Shown here: positions 52,401 to 59,235 of the stretch, one piece after another
Position numbering within the stretch: the stretch's first letter is position 1
Layout of the letters: every line of letters begins with the position of its first letter
Source: Candidatus Petromonas tenebris
GTDB taxonomy: Bacteria; Bacillota; Clostridia; Peptostreptococcales; Caminicellaceae
Direction of reading: 5' to 3'
Length of the DNA stretch: 64,000 bases
Assembly: GCA_014236755.1 (NCBI GenBank)
Contig: JACCKY010000004.1
Coordinates: 31,335-95,334, forward strand
The notes under the pieces: model-generated
What the model saw: the letters and a program-made list of their open reading frames with translations, nothing else
Told to the model about the DNA's origin: nothing
The model's database searches: none
Position numbers and translations under genes: made by a program

Positions 52401-54345
52401 ATATTTGTTTCCTGAGGATATTCAGATCAATATATCAAATCCAAATGATCTAAAAAGATTAAAGAAGGAATTTTATGATTTAGATGTCTATATTGTCGTA
52501 GGAAGTGATGTTGTTTTAAATGCTTCAGCATATGCGAAAAATAAGGGAGAAGACTCCGTACTGTCTTTCTCGCATATAATATTTGAAAGAAAAAGCATGT
52601 ATGCCTCAGAGGGTGATGGTAGGGAGCTTGATGAAATAATCGAAAATATAGATGGAAAAGTTATACGATTGTCATTGCCGCCCCAATATGAAGATATAAG
52701 TTCTACTCAGATTAGAAGCTATATAGATGAAAACAGGGATATCTCTAAACTTGTCGACCCTTTAGTACAAAAATATATTTATGATAGGGGACTTTATAGA
52801 AGAGAACCCAAGTATAAAACTTTACTTCAGACGAAATCCATATCTATAGAAATAAGAAACCGATTTACCAATGAACTATTGAAAGAATTGGCTTCAGTCA
52901 TACCAACGAATTTTAATTTAGCTTATAAATCCCTTAAGGAATTTTCAAGAAATCTAACACCGAGGGTATTGATAGTACGGGATATAAAGAGAAATGGAGA
53001 TATAATAGGCTTTTCAGCATTCCACTGCATGAGGGCCAGCATGCTTCTTAAGGAATTTAAGGATAGTATGATTTCCGAATATGTACGTAATAACTATGTT
53101 GGAAGAACCATAGTTATAGACGGGATTTTTGTAAATAGTAAGTCACATTTTCAAAATCTTCAGCAGATGATTTTAACTGAAACACTTACTTTCTGTCTTG
53201 CAAAGGATTATACCTATGGAGTCTTTAAAAATATGATAAAGGAGTATCCTTCAAATTCCCTGTACGAGATTTTAAAACTTCAGGGATTTGAGAGGGTGCC
53301 ATATGGTGATATAAATAATCCGGTTTTTGTTGTAAATATGACTGCACCTTGTACCCTAAGTCTTGATATAGAAACTATCATGAAAGATCCTTTTGCAAGT
53401 AATTTAAACGTTAAAAGGACTATAAACAGAACAAGAAGAAGACTTCAAAGTGTAATAACCAGTTTATTTCCAGGACACCTTTTACTGTCCTTTGACAGAT
53501 ATATGGTTTATGAAAATATGATAAAAAAAATATGTGATGAAAATGGAGTTCCAACCGAGCCTATGGAGTCTGGAGACTTAGGTCCTGCCGTGTGCGTCCC
53601 CTTTGGGGCACTGCTTAATGGGTGCATTATTCCAAATACGGTAACTAAGTCTTTGCATACAGAAAAGCTGTTTTCCCCTAATGTTAAAAACTATAGGATA
53701 GGTGCTTATCCCTACTATATGAGCTTAGAAAATCAGGTTAAAATGCTGAGATCCTTCGGGAGACCCGTTATACTTGTGGACGATCTACTTCATAAAGGCT
53801 ATAGGATTAAAGTCTTAGATCCTTTACTTAAAAAGGAAGATATTGATGTTAAAAAGATTGTCGTAGGAATATTATCTGGTAGAGGAAAGGAGCTTATGGA
53901 CTTGCAGGGAAGGGAGGTAGACTGTGCCTACTTTATACCAAAGCTGAGAAATTGGTTTAATGAAAGTTTCATGTATCCATTTGTGGATGGTGATACCGTA
54001 TGGAGAGGTATTTACCCTCAGAGGAATTTAGTACCATCCGTCAATTTAATACTTCCTTATACTTCACCGACCTTTATTAAGGGCACATCAAAAGAGGCAA
54101 TATATGAACTATCCAGAGTGTGCATCGAAAACTCCATTGATATATTCTTAGCCCTGGAAGAAGAATATCAAAGAATCAATGAAAGAAAACTTACCTTGGC
54201 ACATCTTGGAGAGGTATTTCTTTCACCTAAATATCCAGATCATGGCGATAATATGAACTATGACTTAAATCTCAACCCGTCCCATTATCTAAAAAATGAC
54301 TTGAACCATTTAAAACGCCTTGAACATATAATATGCAGTGAATAA
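49432..54345 (+). CDS. Giant multi-domain protein: HD, helical repeats, NadD-like, GNAT-like, PRTase-like
   Basis: 1637 residues, no signal or membrane segment. HD domain at about 180-290 (His in SSLDHICGVH, H218-D219 in AAGHDIGKF, later NHSTWDLE and the final Asp in YCDFRVKK). HEAT-like helices at about 390-920. NadD-like adenylyltransferase at about 929-1125: FFPGTFDPFSLSH (S-x-S-H in place of H-x-G-H) and ISSTQIRSYIDENRDISKLV. GNAT-like part at about 1150-1300 (VIDGIFVNSK, LKLQGFERVP). PRTase-like motif VILVDDLLHKGYRI at 1446-1458. AAGGAG ribosome-binding site. It heads a three-gene operon. The combination suggests making, moving or breaking down a nucleotide cofactor; specific chemistry is unknown. 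Confidence 0.9.
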   Translation: MDNSLTLRLHSEISNRFLNLDFLKKTDLNINTVREFIERPSFIESLNTIVQNRDYSCRAVFDLCKNFIEELTQGDAPDNWLYYIYQFALSKSFPDAVNIKLLKHLDMGCLIYLEILSVICQYEKIYDDGSWTGKYPLEFLTSEEENQLENKYEYRKFKKAFTEEYVYEMMKLNQEVLGYSSLDHICGVHYLALYIGRQLKLAGLPVDLGRVSGAAAGHDIGKFGCKGEELKRVPYLHYYYTDQWFKKHDINYIRNIAINHSTWDLELENLSLESLILIYCDFRVKKKNSKTANNKSKMYIYSLQESFEVILNKLDNLDKTKEMRYCRVYAKLKDFEDYMLDLGIDVVVGDKVIAKENREVKKKYYSLMRGQEITENMKYLSINHNINLMYRLRDETSLGSLLEIARSETDPNNLREYLNIFEEYSTYLTQKQKLITIKFLYEGLIHSEEDIRKQCGKILGTLIALFDEVYSKEVPPSAELETPELTSYKLLDRYLTYVIYPNQKIIPIHRMWLGNSISTIIFSLFSNCRENQIKGYIKTLLKYYKKEDLREKDIKLHLLNSIKYIPISKCKEESVEILFKYIIKMLDEENKDLRLSAIEATYNLIPKLKKGSKFISFFRRKFSADISFSDFPVENFLRYKIANLLRLDHSITDKYESFLVRDTEKIPDIYLSNLKTATDWVTKKIQIDLLLEHTLTNPESMGIHTAMHFCNLLKVSASESVRNRGGEGLIRIMPHLSLDQRNDIAIELLRALEIEGYQFTKYIPYYLGQIILYLQPVELDELIDDLIEKIKQSSPQVTSLLLKTVGVAIENYLKYRELFNEEKEKYEERFIRLLSILLNGLVNYNLQVKQVAFSVIGKEIFGSRKLNLDQKNEIFILIAKKILTLLGENQEDKELLFLTNASGLNHIYRFISDYKFYRGNIDLKVQDKIAFFPGTFDPFSLSHKEIAKEIRNLGYEVYLAIDEFSWSKRTQPNLIRRNIVRMSIADELGVYLFPEDIQINISNPNDLKRLKKEFYDLDVYIVVGSDVVLNASAYAKNKGEDSVLSFSHIIFERKSMYASEGDGRELDEIIENIDGKVIRLSLPPQYEDISSTQIRSYIDENRDISKLVDPLVQKYIYDRGLYRREPKYKTLLQTKSISIEIRNRFTNELLKELASVIPTNFNLAYKSLKEFSRNLTPRVLIVRDIKRNGDIIGFSAFHCMRASMLLKEFKDSMISEYVRNNYVGRTIVIDGIFVNSKSHFQNLQQMILTETLTFCLAKDYTYGVFKNMIKEYPSNSLYEILKLQGFERVPYGDINNPVFVVNMTAPCTLSLDIETIMKDPFASNLNVKRTINRTRRRLQSVITSLFPGHLLLSFDRYMVYENMIKKICDENGVPTEPMESGDLGPAVCVPFGALLNGCIIPNTVTKSLHTEKLFSPNVKNYRIGAYPYYMSLENQVKMLRSFGRPVILVDDLLHKGYRIKVLDPLLKKEDIDVKKIVVGILSGRGKELMDLQGREVDCAYFIPKLRNWFNESFMYPFVDGDTVWRGIYPQRNLVPSVNLILPYTSPTFIKGTSKEAIYELSRVCIENSIDIFLALEEEYQRINERKLTLAHLGEVFLSPKYPDHGDNMNYDLNLNPSHYLKNDLNHLKRLEHIICSE

Positions 54346-54358
54346 GGAGGCAAAATAA

Positions 54359-55600
54359 ATGTTTTATTACGAATTTAAAGGTAAAGCCCTTATTTCATAT
54401 AATGAATATGAAGATCTGAATCCTGTACCAGAGGAAAAAATAAAGGAAAGTGATCAAATTTATGTACTAAAAAGGCTTGAGCCCTCAAAGTCCAGGAGAA
54501 GTTTTTCCGTATCGGATCCATCACTTATGTTTTTAGAAAGGGAGGGACTTAATCTTTTACAAAGACAGAGGGGCTTTGAAGATAGACTGCCTAAGTGGCT
54601 GATATCAAAAATAGAGCTGAGGAAGGTAACCTGTATAAATACGGAGTATCCTAACTGGCAGGAAGCTTTAGAACATTCTTTTCAGAAAAAGTGGAGAGTA
54701 AATGTATTTGGCCTCGGTGATGTAGGAGGAACCCTTACCATCGGTCTTAGACTTTTGGGAGGAGATTGCATCTGCGAAATAGGAATATACGATAGAAGAG
54801 ATAATAAAAAAATGCGATGGGTATATGAGACAAATCAAATTCTTTCAACCTTAGACAATGTAGAGCATCCTCTTGTAAGAGGAATAGAGAAGGAAGAACT
54901 TTTTGACTGTGATATGTTTGTTTTTTGTGCAAGTATAGGAGTTCCACCCGTAGGGGAAAAAACAAAGGATGTACGGATGGTGCAATTTGAGGGAAACTCA
55001 GAATTAATTGGTACCTATGCAAGGATGGCTCGAAATTGCGGATTTAAGGGAATATTTGCCGTGGTTTCAGATCCTGTAGATTTGCTTTGCAAATCGGTTC
55101 TTATTCAAAGTAATATTGATGAGAAGGGAAAAATTGATTATAGAGGACTTGCTCCAGAGCAGATTAGGGGATATGGTTTAGGAGTGATGAATGCCAGGGC
55201 AGCATATTATGCGGTGCAAAATAAAGAAACTATGCAATATCTTAAAGATGGTAGAGCTTATGGTCCCCATGGAGAAGGACTAGTAATCGCAGATAGTATA
55301 GAGAACTACAACGACGATATATCAAGATATTTAACTAACAAGACAAAAAAAGCAAATTTGGATGTTAGGGAAACGGGTTTTAAGCCCTTTATCGCTCCTG
55401 CCCTTTCTTCAGGAAGTCTTTCCATCATAGCAACAATAAAGGGTGAGTGGCACTACAGCGCTACCTTTATGGGAGGGGTATATATGGGAGCAAGGAATAG
55501 ATTAACTTCCTCAGGCATAGAAATAGAAAGACTGGATTTGCCTGATGAATTGATTGGCAGACTGGAAAAAACCTATAAAGAACTGGAGAAAATACTATGA
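54359..55600 (+). CDS. Divergent lactate/malate dehydrogenase-fold protein
   Basis: 413 residues. An N-terminal region of about 115 residues with no recognisable fold, then a Rossmann motif NVFGLGDVGGTLTIGLRLLG near 118, VVSDPVDLLCKSV near 235 (counterpart of NPVD), GYGLGVMNARAAYYA near 275 (counterpart of the LDxxR segment) and YGPHGEGLVIAD near 302 with the catalytic-type His. It is about 100 residues longer than usual dehydrogenases. Gap of only 13 bases after the giant gene and ATGA overlap with the next, so it is part of one operon. The substrate is probably not a simple hydroxyacid. Confidence 0.82.
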   Translation: MFYYEFKGKALISYNEYEDLNPVPEEKIKESDQIYVLKRLEPSKSRRSFSVSDPSLMFLEREGLNLLQRQRGFEDRLPKWLISKIELRKVTCINTEYPNWQEALEHSFQKKWRVNVFGLGDVGGTLTIGLRLLGGDCICEIGIYDRRDNKKMRWVYETNQILSTLDNVEHPLVRGIEKEELFDCDMFVFCASIGVPPVGEKTKDVRMVQFEGNSELIGTYARMARNCGFKGIFAVVSDPVDLLCKSVLIQSNIDEKGKIDYRGLAPEQIRGYGLGVMNARAAYYAVQNKETMQYLKDGRAYGPHGEGLVIADSIENYNDDISRYLTNKTKKANLDVRETGFKPFIAPALSSGSLSIIATIKGEWHYSATFMGGVYMGARNRLTSSGIEIERLDLPDELIGRLEKTYKELEKIL

Positions 55601-56646
55601 GCGACATATATTTAATCATTCCGGGAGAGGTTTCAGACCAACTCTCTATCATGGCTAAGGTTGCCACGGAAGGACTTACCATAACAAGATTAAGTGATGC
55701 CAATAATATACCGGACCTTCAAAATAAAAAGATAATCCTTGCAGTAGAACTAGATAATATAGGTTATAATATACCCCTATTTCAAATATTATCAAAGCTA
55801 AGCCAAAGAGGAGAACATGCTTTAAAAGGGGCAGAGGCGGCTATAATAATACACAGCCCCTCTGAACTGTATACAAAAAGTACTGCCCATAATATCATAT
55901 TTTTGATGAATAAAATGGGATGCAGATTTCCCGGACATCCGGTGGTAGAGGCAATCCATGATCTGAGTAATCTTAAAACATGGCAGAAAAAATTGAAATT
56001 GCCATTAGAGGATATTTGTATAGAATTGTGCAAAAGACTTAAGAAAAATCTTATAAATGATAATATAAAACCAATAAGTAAACCGCTAATTCTGGCACTT
56101 CATGCAAGTTCCCATAAAACATCTAATACCCTTATGCTTTGGGATATGATAAAACAACATATTAGGGGCTGTGATATAGAAGAGTTTCACGTTGAAAATG
56201 GAACGATAATTGACTGTAAGGGATGCTCCTATACAACTTGTAAACACTATAGCAAAAGAAATAGTTGTTTCTATGGAGGCGTGATAGTAAAGGAAGTATT
56301 GCCGGCCATAGAAAGGGCAGATGCTGTGGTATGGATATGTCCTAATTATAATGATGCCGTATCTGCTAAAATTACGGCAATCATAAACAGAATGACTGTA
56401 CTTTACAGAAGAACGAAATTTCATAACAAAACAATGTTTGGAGTAGTTGTATCGGGTAATTCAGGCTCGGATTCCGTAGCCAAACAGTTAATAGGAGCCT
56501 TGAATATAAATAAGGGTTTCAGACTTCCGCCCTATTTTGCAATAATGGCCATAGCTAACGATCCAGGAGAGATTAAGAAAGTAAAGGGGATAGAAGTTAA
56601 GGCAAAGGAATTTGCAGAAAACGTGATAAGAGAGATAAAGGCTTAA
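55597..56646 (+). CDS. Flavodoxin-fold NAD(P)H oxidoreductase with cysteine cluster
   Basis: 349 residues. The N-terminal 160 residues (YLIIPGEVSDQLSIMAKVA, AVELDNIGYNIPLF, IFLMNKMGCRFPGHPVVEAI) are not recognised. The C-terminal 190 residues have an FMN-reductase/flavodoxin fold: LALHASSHKTSNTLMLW for the phosphate loop, then CKGCSYTTCKHY with a fourth Cys (C-x2-C-x4-C-x8-C), as in iron-sulfur flavoproteins, and AVVWICPNYNDAVSAKITAI. Final gene of the operon; overlaps the dehydrogenase by four bases. Its job is likely a redox step on the operon's product. Confidence 0.82.
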   Translation: MSDIYLIIPGEVSDQLSIMAKVATEGLTITRLSDANNIPDLQNKKIILAVELDNIGYNIPLFQILSKLSQRGEHALKGAEAAIIIHSPSELYTKSTAHNIIFLMNKMGCRFPGHPVVEAIHDLSNLKTWQKKLKLPLEDICIELCKRLKKNLINDNIKPISKPLILALHASSHKTSNTLMLWDMIKQHIRGCDIEEFHVENGTIIDCKGCSYTTCKHYSKRNSCFYGGVIVKEVLPAIERADAVVWICPNYNDAVSAKITAIINRMTVLYRRTKFHNKTMFGVVVSGNSGSDSVAKQLIGALNINKGFRLPPYFAIMAIANDPGEIKKVKGIEVKAKEFAENVIREIKA

Positions 56647-56650
56647 TGGG

Positions 56651-57295
56651 TTATGCCTTATTATCAAATAATATTCCTGCATAATCAGCTTCACTATAGC
56701 TTTTTTCAAGGGATTCCTTTCGGGGAATCTTTATACTTTTAAAGGCAGTAAAAATCTTTAATATCAGTCCCTTAGCAGGCTCAAATAAAAAGTTAATGAC
56801 ATTTTTAGAATCCTTTATTTTTTTAACAAAGACTTCTTCATTGATTTCAAGTTCGTTGTCCCTTACAATATATATTCCCAGGCTATTTAATTTATCTTCA
56901 AAATCTATAAGTAGCTTTTTTATCTTTTCTACATTATTAGTTTTAAAGGACCTGTCAAAACTTTCTAAAGACAGTATTGCGTTATTATACTTAGATACAA
57001 GTTGTTTCATGTTATCTAGAAGCTTTTCTTTATTATCATCGAAATTTTCTATAGCCCTTTCCAGCATTTGCTCATCGTGATAAAACTTTTTATATTCCTT
57101 TTTAAGTTCCTTTAAACTATCGTAATAAAGATCATATGATATTAAATGATTAGCAGAGGGATAATAGGACGCATTTTGGGTTTTTTTTATTCTATTTATC
57201 GACTCCACTGCAGTTGTATTTCTTACATTATTAATTCTATCTACATAACTTCCGTGAATTCTACTTTTCTTTAATGATGATTTTGAAATCTTCAC
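56651..57295 (-). CDS. Coiled-coil protein resembling the C-terminal part of FliD
   Basis: 214 residues, lysine-rich, mostly helical. LVSKYNNAILSLESF near residue 97, LGIYIVRDNELEINEEVFV near 138 and KNVINFLFEPAKGL near 165 follow the order of motifs at the end of flagellar cap protein FliD (YN, IGI-x-G-x-L-x-ID, LF). No flagellar gene is nearby and the FliD N-terminal half is missing, so the resemblance may be structural only. Convergent with the giant operon, four bases apart. Ribosome-binding site GAGGAGGGG. Confidence 0.6.
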   Translation of the reverse strand: MKISKSSLKKSRIHGSYVDRINNVRNTTAVESINRIKKTQNASYYPSANHLISYDLYYDSLKELKKEYKKFYHDEQMLERAIENFDDNKEKLLDNMKQLVSKYNNAILSLESFDRSFKTNNVEKIKKLLIDFEDKLNSLGIYIVRDNELEINEEVFVKKIKDSKNVINFLFEPAKGLILKIFTAFKSIKIPRKESLEKSYSEADYAGILFDNKA

Positions 57296-57338
57296 TTTAA
57301 ACCCCTCCTCTTTTTATTACTACCTATTTTATAGTAAA

Positions 57339-57548
57339 GGAACTCAAACATTAAAAAAAATTGCAGGTATAAAACAAAGTAAATTTAAGGGATGTAAGAA
57401 ATTACAAACTTTTACCAGTTAAATATTAAAAAGGCTAACAGCTAACTGCTGACCACTCATGGCAAAAAGGTGACGGGCCGCAAGAAAGACCCTAAAGAAC
57501 GACTAGGATTTGCCAAGAGCCAAGAGCTAAGAACTAAGAGCTAATCAG
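57339..57548 (+). repeat. Structured intergenic repeat, copy 2
   Basis: Second copy of the 24985 element, in the same strand orientation, with only a handful of substitutions over some 175 aligned bases after an A-run. The two base changes near GACCRCTYATGG leave the TGGCAAA / TTTGCCA stem untouched. The rest of the 57296-57785 gap holds only short frames, including a possible 30-codon gene relic ending at 57670. Confidence 0.75.
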
Positions 57549-57785
57549 GGCTACCAACTACGAACTACTAACTATTCGACTTATGTTTTAATTATGACGA
57601 AACAAAAGGGATGTTTTATGAAGTTTGGCATCAAAAGATAGTTCCTACAAGGCTAGACCTAAATTCATATTAAATTTTTATTAGAATTTTTATAAAAATT
57701 CTTTTTCTTCATAATTTCTTCATAAGTAATTTGTATAATAAAGCCAACAAAGAAAACAAACAAAAATTTTAAGGAGGAATGAAAA

Positions 57786-58178
57786 ATGAAAAAAGGTATA
57801 GCATTATCATTAGCGGCAATTGTAGTATTGGCAATGGGAGTTGTAGCCTTTGCCGATAGTACAAATGAAGTTCCACAGTGGTTTAATGACATGATCAAGT
57901 GGAGAAAGGCTCAAGTAGACCAGGCAGTTAAAGACAAGGTGATTACAGAAGAACAAGCTAAATACTGGAAAGACAGATTAGATTATATGGAAAAATTCTA
58001 CAATGAAAATGGATTTGGCTATGGTTTCCCAGGTGCATGCCACGGAGGCTATGGCGGATTTGGTAGAGGATTTGGATATGGCCCAGGCATGATGAGCGGA
58101 TACGGTCCAGGGATGATGGGTGGTTATGCTCCAGGTAACGGTGGATACTGGAACTACCAAGCACCAGCAGCTCAATAA
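57786..58178 (+). CDS. DUF2680-type secreted protein with Gly/Tyr/Met-rich tail
   Basis: 130 residues. Signal peptide with cleavage likely after VVAFA (residue 23), a DUF2680-like helical segment (PQWFNDMIKWRKAQVDQAVK, ITEEQAKYWKDRLDYMEKFY) and a low-complexity tail with repeats FGYGPGMMSGYGPGMMGGYAPG. Such proteins are small, extracellular or wall-associated, function unknown. Met- and His/Tyr-rich tails sometimes bind metals; this is speculation. AAGGAGG ribosome-binding site. Own terminator. Confidence 0.82.
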   Translation: MKKGIALSLAAIVVLAMGVVAFADSTNEVPQWFNDMIKWRKAQVDQAVKDKVITEEQAKYWKDRLDYMEKFYNENGFGYGFPGACHGGYGGFGRGFGYGPGMMSGYGPGMMGGYAPGNGGYWNYQAPAAQ

Positions 58179-58190
58179 TGATTTTAAATA

Positions 58191-58226
58191 AAAAGATGGA
58201 CAGTTTTACTGTCCATCTTTTTATTT
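58191..58226. terminator. Bidirectional terminator
   Basis: AAAAGATGGACAGT / ACTGTCCATCTTTT stem flanked by A- and T-runs between the convergent DUF2680 and TetR genes. Confidence 0.85.
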
Positions 58227-58229
58227 ATC

Positions 58230-58898
58230 CTACCACTTTGTTCCCAATGATATTGTCTTTGGATTTGCTTTGCGGTTGAAGAAACCTTTTTTAGGTTTAG
58301 TTTGTGTTGTTATCATTTTCCACATATTATCATAAAGACTTTGATACATATCATAAATATCAAAATAAGAATATATAGAAGAGAGAGCAAAAAAACCTTC
58401 AATCCATGATATTATTTGGAGTGTGAGCAATTCTTTGTCTAAATCCTTTCTTATTTCTTTATTTTTTTGACCCATCTTTATAATATCCATGATTGTACTT
58501 CTCAGATAATTGTAATACTTATCAATTCGTTCTCTAATATAGACATATTTATTTTTACCGAAGTGAAAAAGATTGTATAGGTTGACTGGTTCAGAATGAT
58601 TATTTCCAACTATATAGGATAGATTTTTATTAAAATCAATTAATGATAAAAATATATTTTCCAGCATTTCATATGAAGAGCTAACATTCTTAATAGAATC
58701 TGAAACATAATTTTCTAAAGAATCAAATATATGATTAACTGAAACAATAAAAAGCTCCTCCTTATTTTTAAAATGGTAGTATATTGAGGGTTTCTTTATG
58801 CCTACTTCAGCGGCAATTGTAGATAAAGACGTGTTATCGTAACCAAAAATCAAAAAATTTTTTATAGAAGCGTCGATAATTTTATCTCTCGTAGACAA
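58230..58898 (-). CDS. TetR/AcrR-family transcriptional regulator
   Basis: 222 residues. N-terminal helix-turn-helix (TRDKIIDASIKNFLIFGYDN, STIAAEVGIKKPSIYYHFKN, KEELFIVSV) and an unassigned ligand-binding half. TTG at 58898 has GGGAG eight bases before it; GTG at 58907 is an alternative. A perfect palindrome lies directly upstream, so autoregulation is likely. Divergent from an OPT peptide transporter with about 330 bases between them. Confidence 0.9.
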   Translation of the reverse strand: MSTRDKIIDASIKNFLIFGYDNTSLSTIAAEVGIKKPSIYYHFKNKEELFIVSVNHIFDSLENYVSDSIKNVSSSYEMLENIFLSLIDFNKNLSYIVGNNHSEPVNLYNLFHFGKNKYVYIRERIDKYYNYLRSTIMDIIKMGQKNKEIRKDLDKELLTLQIISWIEGFFALSSIYSYFDIYDMYQSLYDNMWKMITTQTKPKKGFFNRKANPKTISLGTKW

Positions 58899-58911
58899 AG
58901 CAATCACTCCC

Positions 58912-58927
58912 TACCTAACGTTAGGTA
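58912..58927. promoter_or_regulatory. Palindromic operator of the TetR-family regulator
   Basis: TACCTAACGTTAGGTA is a perfect 16-base palindrome next to the regulator's start, the classic place for an autoregulatory TetR-type site. Confidence 0.75.
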
Positions 58928-58971
58928 AATTATATCAAAATTTTTTTTGCTAAACAAGTGAAATTTACCGA

Positions 58972-59001
58972 TTGACATGTTGAAAAAATCATTGCTATAA
59001 T
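58972..59001 (+). promoter_or_regulatory. Sigma-70-type promoter for the OPT transporter
   Basis: Perfect TTGACA and TATAAT hexamers 18 bases apart. The message would have a leader of about 230 bases containing the palindrome GCTGAGCTCAGC (59034-59045); I see no known riboswitch in it. Confidence 0.8.
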
Positions 59002-59235
59002 TGGAAACGTGAATTCATAAATCTATGGGATTAGCTGAGCTCAGCAATTACTTCAAGCTACAAAAATGTTCTCTGTTTTATTTAAGGTTCTATTATTAAA
59101 AAAATTTAATAAATGTGGACGATTGACCAGGAAAACGTATTCATAAAGAGAATTACAGCTTTTCCTCAGTTTTTAGGTGAAATTGATTTTTGTATTTACT
59201 TAAGAGATAATAAAGAATATGGAGGAGGTTTACAA

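Noticed and set aside
57588..57672. Open frame of about 30 codons ending DLNSY as a small gene
   Set aside because: No ribosome-binding site, no ATG at its beginning and no recognisable similarity; perhaps a gene relic.
59113..59235. Longer N terminus for the OPT transporter
   Set aside because: The extra 41 residues lack family similarity and have no ribosome-binding site, while the chosen ATG has GGAGGAGG.
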